Origin: Flavobacteriales bacterium
Lineage (GTDB): Bacteria; Bacteroidota; Bacteroidia; Flavobacteriales; BACL11
Length of the DNA: 6,293 bases
Assembly (NCBI GenBank): GCA_018675825.1
Contig: JABGXK010000252.1
Span: 1 to 6,293 of the forward strand
Direction: 5' to 3'
Every line of letters begins with the position of its first letter. Positions within the stretch are counted from its first letter, which is position 1. A program made the translations under genes and the position numbers. Below are positions 1 to 6,229 of the stretch, in pieces. A model generated the notes under the pieces. That model saw only the letters and a list, made by a program, of their open reading frames with translations, did no database searches and was not told where the DNA came from.

Positions 1-208
1 ATACCTGTATTGGCAATCTGACAAAATGGATTCATACTATGCCAAAGAATGTCATATGAACCACCCCTCGCTGAACCACACCATAATAAAACCTACCTTA
101 TCAAACCCCCGTATCCGTTCATATATAAAGTCTAAAGTAGATTAGTTGTGTGTAGTGATGTTATGGAAAAAGTCCCCTTATATATATAACGCCTTAAACG
201 AACACAGA
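1..208. other. Upstream non-coding region, no gene supported
   Basis: I see no convincing gene here. One + strand frame is open from the window edge to a TAG at 143-145. Its translation has no recognisable domain and no ribosome binding site precedes the ATG at 26, so it could at most be the tail of a gene that begins outside the window. The stretch from about 60 to 120 is rich in C and poor in G on the + strand, unlike the coding parts. A perfect 12-bp AT palindrome lies at 178-189 and could be part of a promoter or just low-complexity sequence. No tRNA, rRNA or clear terminator was seen. Confidence 0.5.
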
Positions 209-304
209 TTTTTCAACCTTAAATCTCAACCCAAAACACCTTTTAGGGGGCGTACCCTTCAAATAAAAGACACTCACACATAGTTAGATTATTTTTTGTA
301 AGTT
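209..304 (+). repeat. 96-bp leader element, copy A (upstream of gene 1)
   Basis: This segment aligns without gaps to 3449-3544, with 10 mismatches in 96 positions by hand count. Its best conserved block (231-250) is identical in both copies and carries a run of five G. The element ends 5 bp before the ATG of the lipoprotein gene. It contains a nested inverted repeat: CTTTTA at 240-245 pairs with TAAAAG at 264-269, and GGG at 248-250 pairs with CCC at 255-257. Because both copies sit in the same orientation just before a beta-helix gene, I infer a promoter, operator or 5' leader shared by the two genes. A small dispersed repeat family is the alternative. Confidence 0.85.
290..298 (+). promoter_or_regulatory. 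Candidate -7/-10 promoter element, copy A
   Basis: TATTTTTTG aligns with TATATTTTG in copy B and resembles the Bacteroidota -7 consensus TAnnTTTG, but with one extra base between TA and TTTG. No matching TTG-type -33 element is visible at the expected distance, so the call is weak. If correct, transcription would begin only a few bases before the ATG at 310, giving gene 1 an almost leaderless mRNA. Confidence 0.2.
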
Positions 305-309
305 CCTGT

Positions 310-3300
310 ATGAAACGCCTCTGGTTCATATTACTTCTATTAACAATCTTCTCTTGTGAGGATAAAAAAGATAGTGATGATTCTGATTCTCAAGACCCTT
401 CTGTATCCATCCTTTCACCAGCAGACAATGCTGAAGTTTGGGGTACAATAAAAATTAAAGTTTTCGCGGAAGATAATAACGAAGTTAAAAGAGTAGAATT
501 ATTTGTTGATGGTGATACTTTAAGTACTGATTTTGTTAAACCTTACAGCTTTGATTGGAATACAACTAAACATACAGATAATAATATTATAAATATATTA
601 GCCGTTGCTTATGATGATGCTGAAAATTTTAAAACCAGTAGTATTAATGTAAAAATTAAAAATGCAGCAAACCCAGACTCATTGCTCCCGACAATTGAAA
701 TCCTATCACCTGCCAACAATGCTGAAGTTTGGGGTACGATAAAAATTAAAGTTTTCGCGGAAGATGATAATGAAGTTAAAAGAGTAGAATTATTTGTTGA
801 TGGTGATACACTGGGACAAGACCTCACTAAACCCTATGAATTTACATGGAATACTACTTTTTTTGATGATAGCAAGCTTGTAAACATATTAGCAGTTGCA
901 TATGATTACGCAAATAATTTTAAAACCAGTAGTATTAATGTTGAGATTCAAAATACTAGTCATGCTCCAAACCCTGTCACCTTATCTTTAAAGAGCTCCA
1001 CTGAAAATACCGCAACATTTGAGTGGACAAAATTTGCTGATGGCCATTTTAAAGAATATCGTTTATATCGAAGTGCTGATGAAAAAATAGATACGTCCTC
1101 TACTTTAATTTTTAAAACTGATGATATCAATGCACTGACTTATACTGATACCTTAGACCTATTCAGCCATGCTTACGCCCTCTATATTTTTAGCGAAAGC
1201 ATGCTTTACTCACCAAGTAATATTCAAACATATGATAATTTTTATGCTCCTAACATTTCAAATACAATCGTATTAAATGACCAAGATATAACCTTACAGT
1301 GGACAGATAATACATATGTTGAAGATGGCTTTGAAGTTTATATATCTGGAAGTGAAAATGGAGATTATATTAAAAAAGGACAAGTTGCAACCGATATCAC
1401 TGAGTTCACCCTTGATAGTTTAATGTATGGAAGTGACTATTATGTTAAGGTTAGAGCTTTTAAGGATTCTATTTTCTCTAATTTTTCATCTTCAATCCAA
1501 ACAAGAACAACTTTCAGTGCACCATCTGAACCAGTTTTAAGCATTATTGACTATCAAACAATTAAACTTGAATGGCAAGATAACTCAAGCTTTGAAGATG
1601 GTTATAAAATTGAACGACGAGTCTCTGGTAATGAATACATCTTAATAGCGACTGTTGATTCAAATATTGTTAATTATTCTGATAATACTGTTACCAGTTA
1701 CGACTCAACATTATCTTATCGTTTAAGTGCATTTACTGATTTAAATCAATCAAATACAGCAAGTAATCAAACCTATTTTGGCTTTGCACCTTCTAGCCTT
1801 AGTGTAAATCAATTAACAGAAACCAGCGTTGAAATCAATTGGCAGGACAATTCAAGTTTTGAAGAAGGATTTATAATTGAAAGAAATGTAAATGAGTTAG
1901 GATACGTTGAAGCTGGTACAGTAAGCAGTAATATCGTTAGTTTTACAGATACAGGCTTAAACTCATCCGATAAATACATATACCGAGTTAAAGCTTATGC
2001 GAGTGATAAAGTTTCAACTTACACCGATTCTTCTAACTTTGAATTTGAAACAGTTGGTTATATTTACATTTCGAATGCTGGAAATGATTTTACAGGAAAT
2101 GGTACCGTTAATTACCCCTATGAGACTATCCAAAAAGGTATCAATGTTGCCAGTACGGGTGATATTGTGTTGCTTTCTGATGGCACCTATCTAGAGTCAA
2201 TTAATTACGATAATAAATCAATAACGGTAGCGAGTCATTATATTGTTGATGGTTTAGAATCACACATTAGTAATACCATAATTGATGGAGAATATCGACG
2301 TAGGGTTGTAAATATTAGTGGAAATAGTTCAGTGCTTAAAGGATTAACCATCACTAAAGGTAATAGCGGTGAAGGTAGTGGTATCTATGTTGATTATTAT
2401 TCATCACCAATTATAGAAAATTGTAATATTGTTGCAAATGGAGGGATAAATATAGATATGACGTCAGGAAACGGTGCAGGCGTATATATAGGCTCTAACG
2501 CCTCACCCGTATTTAATAATTGTAAAATAGAAAATAATAAAATTTTTAGAAATAGCAATGTTTATGGTGCAGGTGTTTTTGTAGAGAATGGTGCCAATGT
2601 AATTTTTAGAAATTGTTCTATATCTGAGAATGAAAATAATCCATCAAACCATGAAAGTGATGGTGCTGGTATTTATTTTGCTGGTTCCTCATTAATAATT
2701 TATGATTCTGAAATAAATAAGAATTATATCACGATAACAAGTGGAAATTCTTCTCAGGTACGTGGAGCGGGAATTTATATGAGTGAAGGTGAACTATATT
2801 TAGAAAATTCAACCGTATCATCAAATAAATTTGATTCTTCTAATGGTAATCAATCTTTTGGTGGTATCTATGCCAGAAGCCAAGCAGTTGAAATTATTAA
2901 TTCAACCATTAATGATAATAGTGATGGTGGTGTTTATTCTGGACCATATTCAAAATATACTAATGCTACTATTTCAGGCAATGCAACTAAAGGTATTTAC
3001 ACTAATAATAATTCAACAATCACTAACAGTGTCATTTCAAATAATACTAATTTTGGATTATACGTAGAAGGTTCTGGCTCAAGTATCGAGAATACAACAG
3101 TTACGTATAATGGAACTGGTATATATGCATATGAGGCCACCCTTTCTTTAATGAATACTATCAGTTATTTTAATACAACGAGTCAGATTGATGGCTCTTC
3201 AGGTAGCACGATTACAATTGATTATTCAGACATCCAAAATGGTGTAAACTATGGCTCTTGGGCAACAGGCACTGGAAATATAGATGAGAATCCGTTGTTT

Positions 3301-3435
3301 AATAGTACAACTGACTACCATTTAAGCACTGGTTCGCCTTGTATTAATTCTGGAAACATTGATGCTAATTTTAATGATGTTGATGGTTCAAGAAATGATA
3401 TGGGTGCTTACGGAGGCCCTAAAGGTAACTGGTAG
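310..3435 (+). CDS. Surface lipoprotein with Ig-like, fibronectin III and beta-helix domains
   Basis: The 1041-residue product starts with a lipoprotein signal peptide: a basic MKR, a leucine-rich core, then IFSC with the lipidation cysteine at residue 16. A strongly acidic stretch (residues 17-29) follows, resembling the signals that send Bacteroidota lipoproteins to the cell surface. Two bacterial Ig-like domains with a VELFVDGDTL motif occupy about 30-117 and 127-214. Four fibronectin III-like domains follow at about 218-309, 311-401, 404-491 and 492-582; the last three share a WxDNxxxExG motif. Residues 584-1041 form a right-handed beta-helix. It opens with a TIQKGIN...GDIVLLSDGTY coil and has about ten G-[IVL]-[YF] coils of 20-25 residues between 691 and 954. 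It closes in the DYHLSTGSPCINSG / DMGAYGG pattern of choice-of-anchor Q proteins. There is no type IX sorting tail. The ATG at 310 gives an intact signal peptide but has no Shine-Dalgarno site. The role is inferred as adhesion or glycan binding; no catalytic residues can be assigned. Confidence 0.9.
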   Translation: MKRLWFILLLLTIFSCEDKKDSDDSDSQDPSVSILSPADNAEVWGTIKIKVFAEDNNEVKRVELFVDGDTLSTDFVKPYSFDWNTTKHTDNNIINILAVAYDDAENFKTSSINVKIKNAANPDSLLPTIEILSPANNAEVWGTIKIKVFAEDDNEVKRVELFVDGDTLGQDLTKPYEFTWNTTFFDDSKLVNILAVAYDYANNFKTSSINVEIQNTSHAPNPVTLSLKSSTENTATFEWTKFADGHFKEYRLYRSADEKIDTSSTLIFKTDDINALTYTDTLDLFSHAYALYIFSESMLYSPSNIQTYDNFYAPNISNTIVLNDQDITLQWTDNTYVEDGFEVYISGSENGDYIKKGQVATDITEFTLDSLMYGSDYYVKVRAFKDSIFSNFSSSIQTRTTFSAPSEPVLSIIDYQTIKLEWQDNSSFEDGYKIERRVSGNEYILIATVDSNIVNYSDNTVTSYDSTLSYRLSAFTDLNQSNTASNQTYFGFAPSSLSVNQLTETSVEINWQDNSSFEEGFIIERNVNELGYVEAGTVSSNIVSFTDTGLNSSDKYIYRVKAYASDKVSTYTDSSNFEFETVGYIYISNAGNDFTGNGTVNYPYETIQKGINVASTGDIVLLSDGTYLESINYDNKSITVASHYIVDGLESHISNTIIDGEYRRRVVNISGNSSVLKGLTITKGNSGEGSGIYVDYYSSPIIENCNIVANGGINIDMTSGNGAGVYIGSNASPVFNNCKIENNKIFRNSNVYGAGVFVENGANVIFRNCSISENENNPSNHESDGAGIYFAGSSLIIYDSEINKNYITITSGNSSQVRGAGIYMSEGELYLENSTVSSNKFDSSNGNQSFGGIYARSQAVEIINSTINDNSDGGVYSGPYSKYTNATISGNATKGIYTNNNSTITNSVISNNTNFGLYVEGSGSSIENTTVTYNGTGIYAYEATLSLMNTISYFNTTSQIDGSSGSTITIDYSDIQNGVNYGSWATGTGNIDENPLFNSTTDYHLSTGSPCINSGNIDANFNDVDGSRNDMGAYGGPKGNW
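427..941 (+). repeat. Intragenic tandem duplication, 291-bp period (Ig-like domains)
   Basis: The two Ig-like domains of the lipoprotein are repeated at DNA level with a period of 291 bp (97 codons). Positions 427-518 and 718-809 differ at only 3 of 92 bases, including silent positions. The ends of the units, 625-650 and 916-941, are identical over 26 bp. The middle of the units (about 519-624 against 810-915) has diverged much more at both DNA and protein level. This indicates a fairly recent duplication, or gene conversion that has kept the ends alike. Confidence 0.9.
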
Positions 3436-3448
3436 TAATTTCCCCCAC

Positions 3449-3544
3449 TTTTTCAACCTAAAATCTTAATCCAAAACACCTTTTAGGGGGTGTACCCTTC
3501 AAATAAAAGGCACTCCCACATATATAGACTATATTTTGTAAGTT
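3449..3544 (+). repeat. 96-bp leader element, copy B (upstream of gene 2)
   Basis: This is the second copy of the element at 209-304, in the same orientation. It begins 13 bp after the stop of the lipoprotein gene and ends 30 bp before the ATG of the sorting-tail protein. The inverted repeat is slightly better here: CCTTTTA at 3479-3485 pairs with TAAAAGG at 3504-3510 (7 bp), and GGGT at 3488-3491 pairs with ACCC at 3494-3497. No T-run follows the hairpin, so it is not a typical intrinsic terminator, although it does fill most of the 139-bp gap between the two genes. Confidence 0.85.
3530..3538 (+). promoter_or_regulatory. Candidate -7/-10 promoter element, copy B
   Basis: TATATTTTG occupies the same place in copy B as 290-298 in copy A. 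It resembles the Bacteroidota -7 element with an extra base, and its first six bases also resemble a sigma-70 -10 box (TATATT). No -35 or -33 partner is recognisable. If used, it would give gene 2 an mRNA leader of about 30 bases containing the ribosome binding site. Confidence 0.2.
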
Positions 3545-3562
3545 AAGCTAAGCTTTAAACCA

Positions 3563-3568
3563 AAGGAG
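3563..3568 (+). promoter_or_regulatory. Shine-Dalgarno site of gene 2
   Basis: AAGGAG lies 6 bases before the ATG at 3575, which is near-ideal spacing and fixes that start codon. It lies outside the 96-bp repeat. Gene 1 has no equivalent, so the two genes appear to start translation differently despite their similar upstream elements. Confidence 0.8.
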
Positions 3569-3574
3569 CTCTTT

Positions 3575-5632
3575 ATGAAAAAAATTGCTATACTTTTATT
3601 ATTAATCGCAACTATTAGTGCTGACCAACTAAAAGTCCCTTCAGCATATTCTACAATTCAAGCAGGTTTAAATGCTGCAAGTAGTGGTGATACTGTATTA
3701 GTAGCAGCTGGTACTTATAAGGAAAATCTTATTATCGATAATTCTAATAGAGCTACAATTTTTATTATTGGAAATGACAAATCTAATACAATTATCGACG
3801 GTAGTAACATTAGAACAGTTGTAATTATCAAGGGGGGGTCTGCAACAATAAAAAATTTTACAATTCAAAATGGATACCAAGAAGGAAATTTTTTTATAGA
3901 ACAATTAGGTTTGAACACTTCAGCTGGGGGCATATATGGAAATAACTCTAACCTAAACCTAGATAACCTAATTATTAAAAATAATTACGGTGAAGATGGT
4001 GGCGGAATTTTAATTGATTATAGTGAAAAAAATGTATTATCAAATTTAGACATTAGGAATAATACAACTCGTATTGCAGGTGGTGGAATTAAAATGAGAT
4101 ACTCAGGAGTTAAAATGAAGAATGTTCTTGTTGCAGAAAATAGAGCAACATCAACTGATAGGGCAGGAATTGCTTTAACCAATTGTAATAATGGTATTGA
4201 ATATCATGAAGTTGAATTAATTAACCTTACAGTTGTAAATAATATTATGGATTTGGATGATGGGTATAATGGAAAGTCTTGGGCCAATGGAATTTATACT
4301 AACGAATGTCGGTATAGTTTAAAAAATAGTATAATTTGGGGTAATGATGATTTACAAATAATAAATAAAGGAAATGGTATTCAAGGTAAACCTATTTCAA
4401 GTACAATTACATATTCAAATATTGAAGGTGCTTACACTGGCACTGGGAATATTGATTCCAACCCTAAATTTATGAAAGTAATTACCACTGGTGATGAAGA
4501 AAGTGATTACCATTTAAAAGATTCTTCTCCAGCAATAGGCGCAGGTACAGCTACTGGAGCTCCAACAACTGACATAGAAGGAAACCCAAGACCAAACCCA
4601 GCTGGTTCAAATCCAGATATGGGAGCTTTTGAGAATAAATGGGGTACACCCCAAAATGCAACTCCTGTAATTACTGCAGTGAGCGATGTAACAATCAATG
4701 AAGATGAGTCCTATTCCGATACGCTCAGAGCCACTGATGAAGAAGGTGATGCAATTACTTATTCTGCGTCTTCAGATACAAGTGCTGTCACAGCTTCTAT
4801 TACTGACTCAATTCTTACTCTAATGCCAAACGCCAATTGGAATGGAGTGGCTAACATCAAGGCTTATGCTTCAGATGGTAGTTCAAAAGATTCCACTTCA
4901 TTTAAAATAACCGTAACGGCTCTTAATGACCCTCCAACAGCTTTTGAATACATTACGAGTGCTAGAGATACTGCAATTATATCATCCAACTTGGAAAAAA
5001 CTTATGACCTTGAATGGACTCCAAGCTATGATGTTGAAGGTGAGACTATAACTTATAAGGTATATATCTCACTTGGTGAGTATGACCAGTCACAATTATT
5101 TTACGATGATACTACAGTAACTAAAATACAAATTCCTTATAGTGAACTTAATAATAGAATTTTTGAAGGTGGCATGCTTGGGACTTTTTGGAATGACGTG
5201 GTAAGAGGTAGAACGGCTTTAACGGTTAAATTTAAAGTAATAGCATTTGATGATTCTTACCAGCAATATGCAGGAGCAAATCAAAATGCAGATGATAGAG
5301 AATTATATATCAATCGTTATGATTATCTATCTGTAGAGGGTGTAGGAATCCCAACAGAGTTTGCGTTGCACGAGAACTACCCAAACCCTTTCAACCCTAC
5401 CACCACACTTCGTTTTGACCTACCAGAGGTAAGTAACATAACACTGACTATTTTCAATATGTTAGGTCAGAAGATTAGAACCTATGATATGCAAAGTGCT
5501 GCTGCTGGTTACCATACATTAAAGTGGAATGCGACCAATGATTATGGAGACCCTGTAGGTGCTGGAGTATATTTATATCAACTTCAGACAAAAGACTTTG
5601 TTAAGACACGAAAGATGGTCTTACTTAAGTAG
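3575..5632 (+). CDS. Beta-helix protein with type IX secretion sorting tail
   Basis: The 685-residue product has a classical signal peptide (MKK, hydrophobic core, probable cleavage after the ISA ending at residue 16) and no lipobox. Residues about 19-356 form a right-handed beta-helix. It begins with a TIQAGLNAASSGDTVLVAAGTY coil, has G-G-I-containing coils from about 118 to 250, and ends in the DYHLKDSSPAIGAG / DMGAFE pattern also seen in gene 1. Residues about 363-449 are a cadherin- or Ig-like domain (TINEDESY, ATDEEGDAITY, NWNG, VTALNDPP). Residues about 455-588 are beta-rich and unassigned. Residues about 594-685 are a type A sorting domain: FALHENYPNPFNPTT, then FNMLGQKI, GAGVYLYQL and a final KMVLLK. 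Family knowledge predicts Sec export, then transport by the type IX system, with the tail cleaved or used for surface attachment. Substrate and activity are unknown. A run of seven G at 3832-3838 is unusual in this AT-rich gene. Confidence 0.92.
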   Translation: MKKIAILLLLIATISADQLKVPSAYSTIQAGLNAASSGDTVLVAAGTYKENLIIDNSNRATIFIIGNDKSNTIIDGSNIRTVVIIKGGSATIKNFTIQNGYQEGNFFIEQLGLNTSAGGIYGNNSNLNLDNLIIKNNYGEDGGGILIDYSEKNVLSNLDIRNNTTRIAGGGIKMRYSGVKMKNVLVAENRATSTDRAGIALTNCNNGIEYHEVELINLTVVNNIMDLDDGYNGKSWANGIYTNECRYSLKNSIIWGNDDLQIINKGNGIQGKPISSTITYSNIEGAYTGTGNIDSNPKFMKVITTGDEESDYHLKDSSPAIGAGTATGAPTTDIEGNPRPNPAGSNPDMGAFENKWGTPQNATPVITAVSDVTINEDESYSDTLRATDEEGDAITYSASSDTSAVTASITDSILTLMPNANWNGVANIKAYASDGSSKDSTSFKITVTALNDPPTAFEYITSARDTAIISSNLEKTYDLEWTPSYDVEGETITYKVYISLGEYDQSQLFYDDTTVTKIQIPYSELNNRIFEGGMLGTFWNDVVRGRTALTVKFKVIAFDDSYQQYAGANQNADDRELYINRYDYLSVEGVGIPTEFALHENYPNPFNPTTTLRFDLPEVSNITLTIFNMLGQKIRTYDMQSAAAGYHTLKWNATNDYGDPVGAGVYLYQLQTKDFVKTRKMVLLK

Positions 5633-5932
5633 TTGAGCCACTTATTAGATGATATAATTAAGTTGGTTGATTCAGACCCTGAAGTTGGGTTTTATATCAC
5701 TAAATATATTTTAAGTAATGATGAAAAAATTCAGAGCTTTCTTGATAAGCATGAATTAGAGCCAGTACTTTTTTATCCTTTAGGAAATATATTCTATTTT
5801 GTAAATCTTTCTGCTGATCAGAGAAAAGAGACCCAAAGATTTAAAAAAAATAAATCCAATATTAAATATTTAGAACAAAATATCACATTGATGGGTTTAA
5901 AGACTGATGATGAATTATTAAAACTCCTGTAA
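5633..5932 (+). CDS. Small hypothetical protein, TTG start
   Basis: I do not recognise this 99-residue frame. It begins with TTG directly after the TAG of gene 2 and in the same frame, so no longer start is possible. There is no in-frame ATG until near the C-terminus and no clear Shine-Dalgarno site. The predicted protein is soluble and charged, with probable helices (LLDDIIKLVDSDPEVGFYI, DEKIQSFLDKHELEP) and no signal peptide or membrane segment, so it would be cytoplasmic. Its composition looks like a real protein, not random translation. Translation may be coupled to the end of gene 2. Alternatively it is the remnant of a gene whose start has been lost. The in-frame continuation after its stop (see 5981-6229) allows the idea that both small frames were once one gene. 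Confidence 0.5.
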   Translation: MSHLLDDIIKLVDSDPEVGFYITKYILSNDEKIQSFLDKHELEPVLFYPLGNIFYFVNLSADQRKETQRFKKNKSNIKYLEQNITLMGLKTDDELLKLL

Positions 5933-5980
5933 GTAAAAAAGAAAACTATTGAAGAAATTATTTCCAGAAATGAAGAGATT

Positions 5981-6229
5981 TTGGATTTTCCAAGACCTGA
6001 ACGTTATAATGATAAAACCATATTTAAAGAGAAACTTGTGGACGTCTTTCAACTCCTATTTATTGCTGGTAAGGGACAGACAGAACAGATAAATATTTTA
6101 TTGGATTTATTTGAGCAAGAAGGGTTTGAAGATTATAAACAAGGCTGGAGTCAGGAAAGATTTGATAGAATCAGGAAAGGTTATCAAGAACCCACAATCA
6201 AAAGATTTAAAAGACTATACGGAAAATAA
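5981..6229 (+). CDS. Small hypothetical protein, start uncertain (possible broken gene)
   Basis: I do not recognise this frame of about 82 residues. The earliest conventional start is TTG at 5981, preceded by a weak purine stretch (GAAGAG at 5972-5977). However, the frame is open back to the TAA at 5930-5932, and that 48-base extension reads like protein (KKKTIEEIISRNEEILDFPR), so the true N-terminus may lie upstream at a non-standard start such as ATT. The product is charged and helical, with no signal peptide or membrane segment, and ends in a basic IKRFKRLYGK. No in-frame ATG exists. It shares its frame with the preceding small gene, so the two could be halves of one gene interrupted by a stop codon, or two genes in one transcript. 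Confidence 0.45.
   Translation: MDFPRPERYNDKTIFKEKLVDVFQLLFIAGKGQTEQINILLDLFEQEGFEDYKQGWSQERFDRIRKGYQEPTIKRFKRLYGK

Noticed and set aside
26..145. Open + strand frame of 39 codons from the ATG at 26 to the TAG at 143
   Set aside because: No ribosome binding site, no recognisable domain, and unusual composition in a C-rich, G-poor stretch. It could only be the tail of a gene starting outside the window.
158..283. Short + strand frame of 41 codons running into leader copy A
   Set aside because: The equivalent frame in copy B is stopped by a TAA, and the differences between copies do not favour silent changes, so the element is not coding.
209..304. Leader element as an integron attC site, with gene 1 as a cassette
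   Set aside because: A GTTAGAT motif occurs in copy A but not in copy B, and the element lacks the long imperfect palindrome of attC sites. No integrase is visible.
609..827. Minus-strand open frame inside gene 1, and similar ones at 3698-3904 and 4507-4698
   Set aside because: Each lies wholly within a well-supported + strand gene with clear domains. They are antisense shadows with no domain of their own.
690..3200. Coils of the beta-helix as a DNA repeat array or CRISPR-like array
   Set aside because: The periodicity of about 20-25 residues is in the protein pattern only. The DNA units differ throughout and there are no constant repeats with spacers.
3479..3510. Hairpin in copy B as the terminator of gene 1
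   Set aside because: No T-run follows the stem, and the same structure is found upstream of gene 1, so a role in the leader is more likely than termination.
5630..5632. Read-through of the TAG ending gene 2 into the downstream in-frame sequence
   Set aside because: Type IX sorting tails must be at the C-terminus, and KMVLLK just before the TAG is a typical natural end, so a fusion would spoil the signal.
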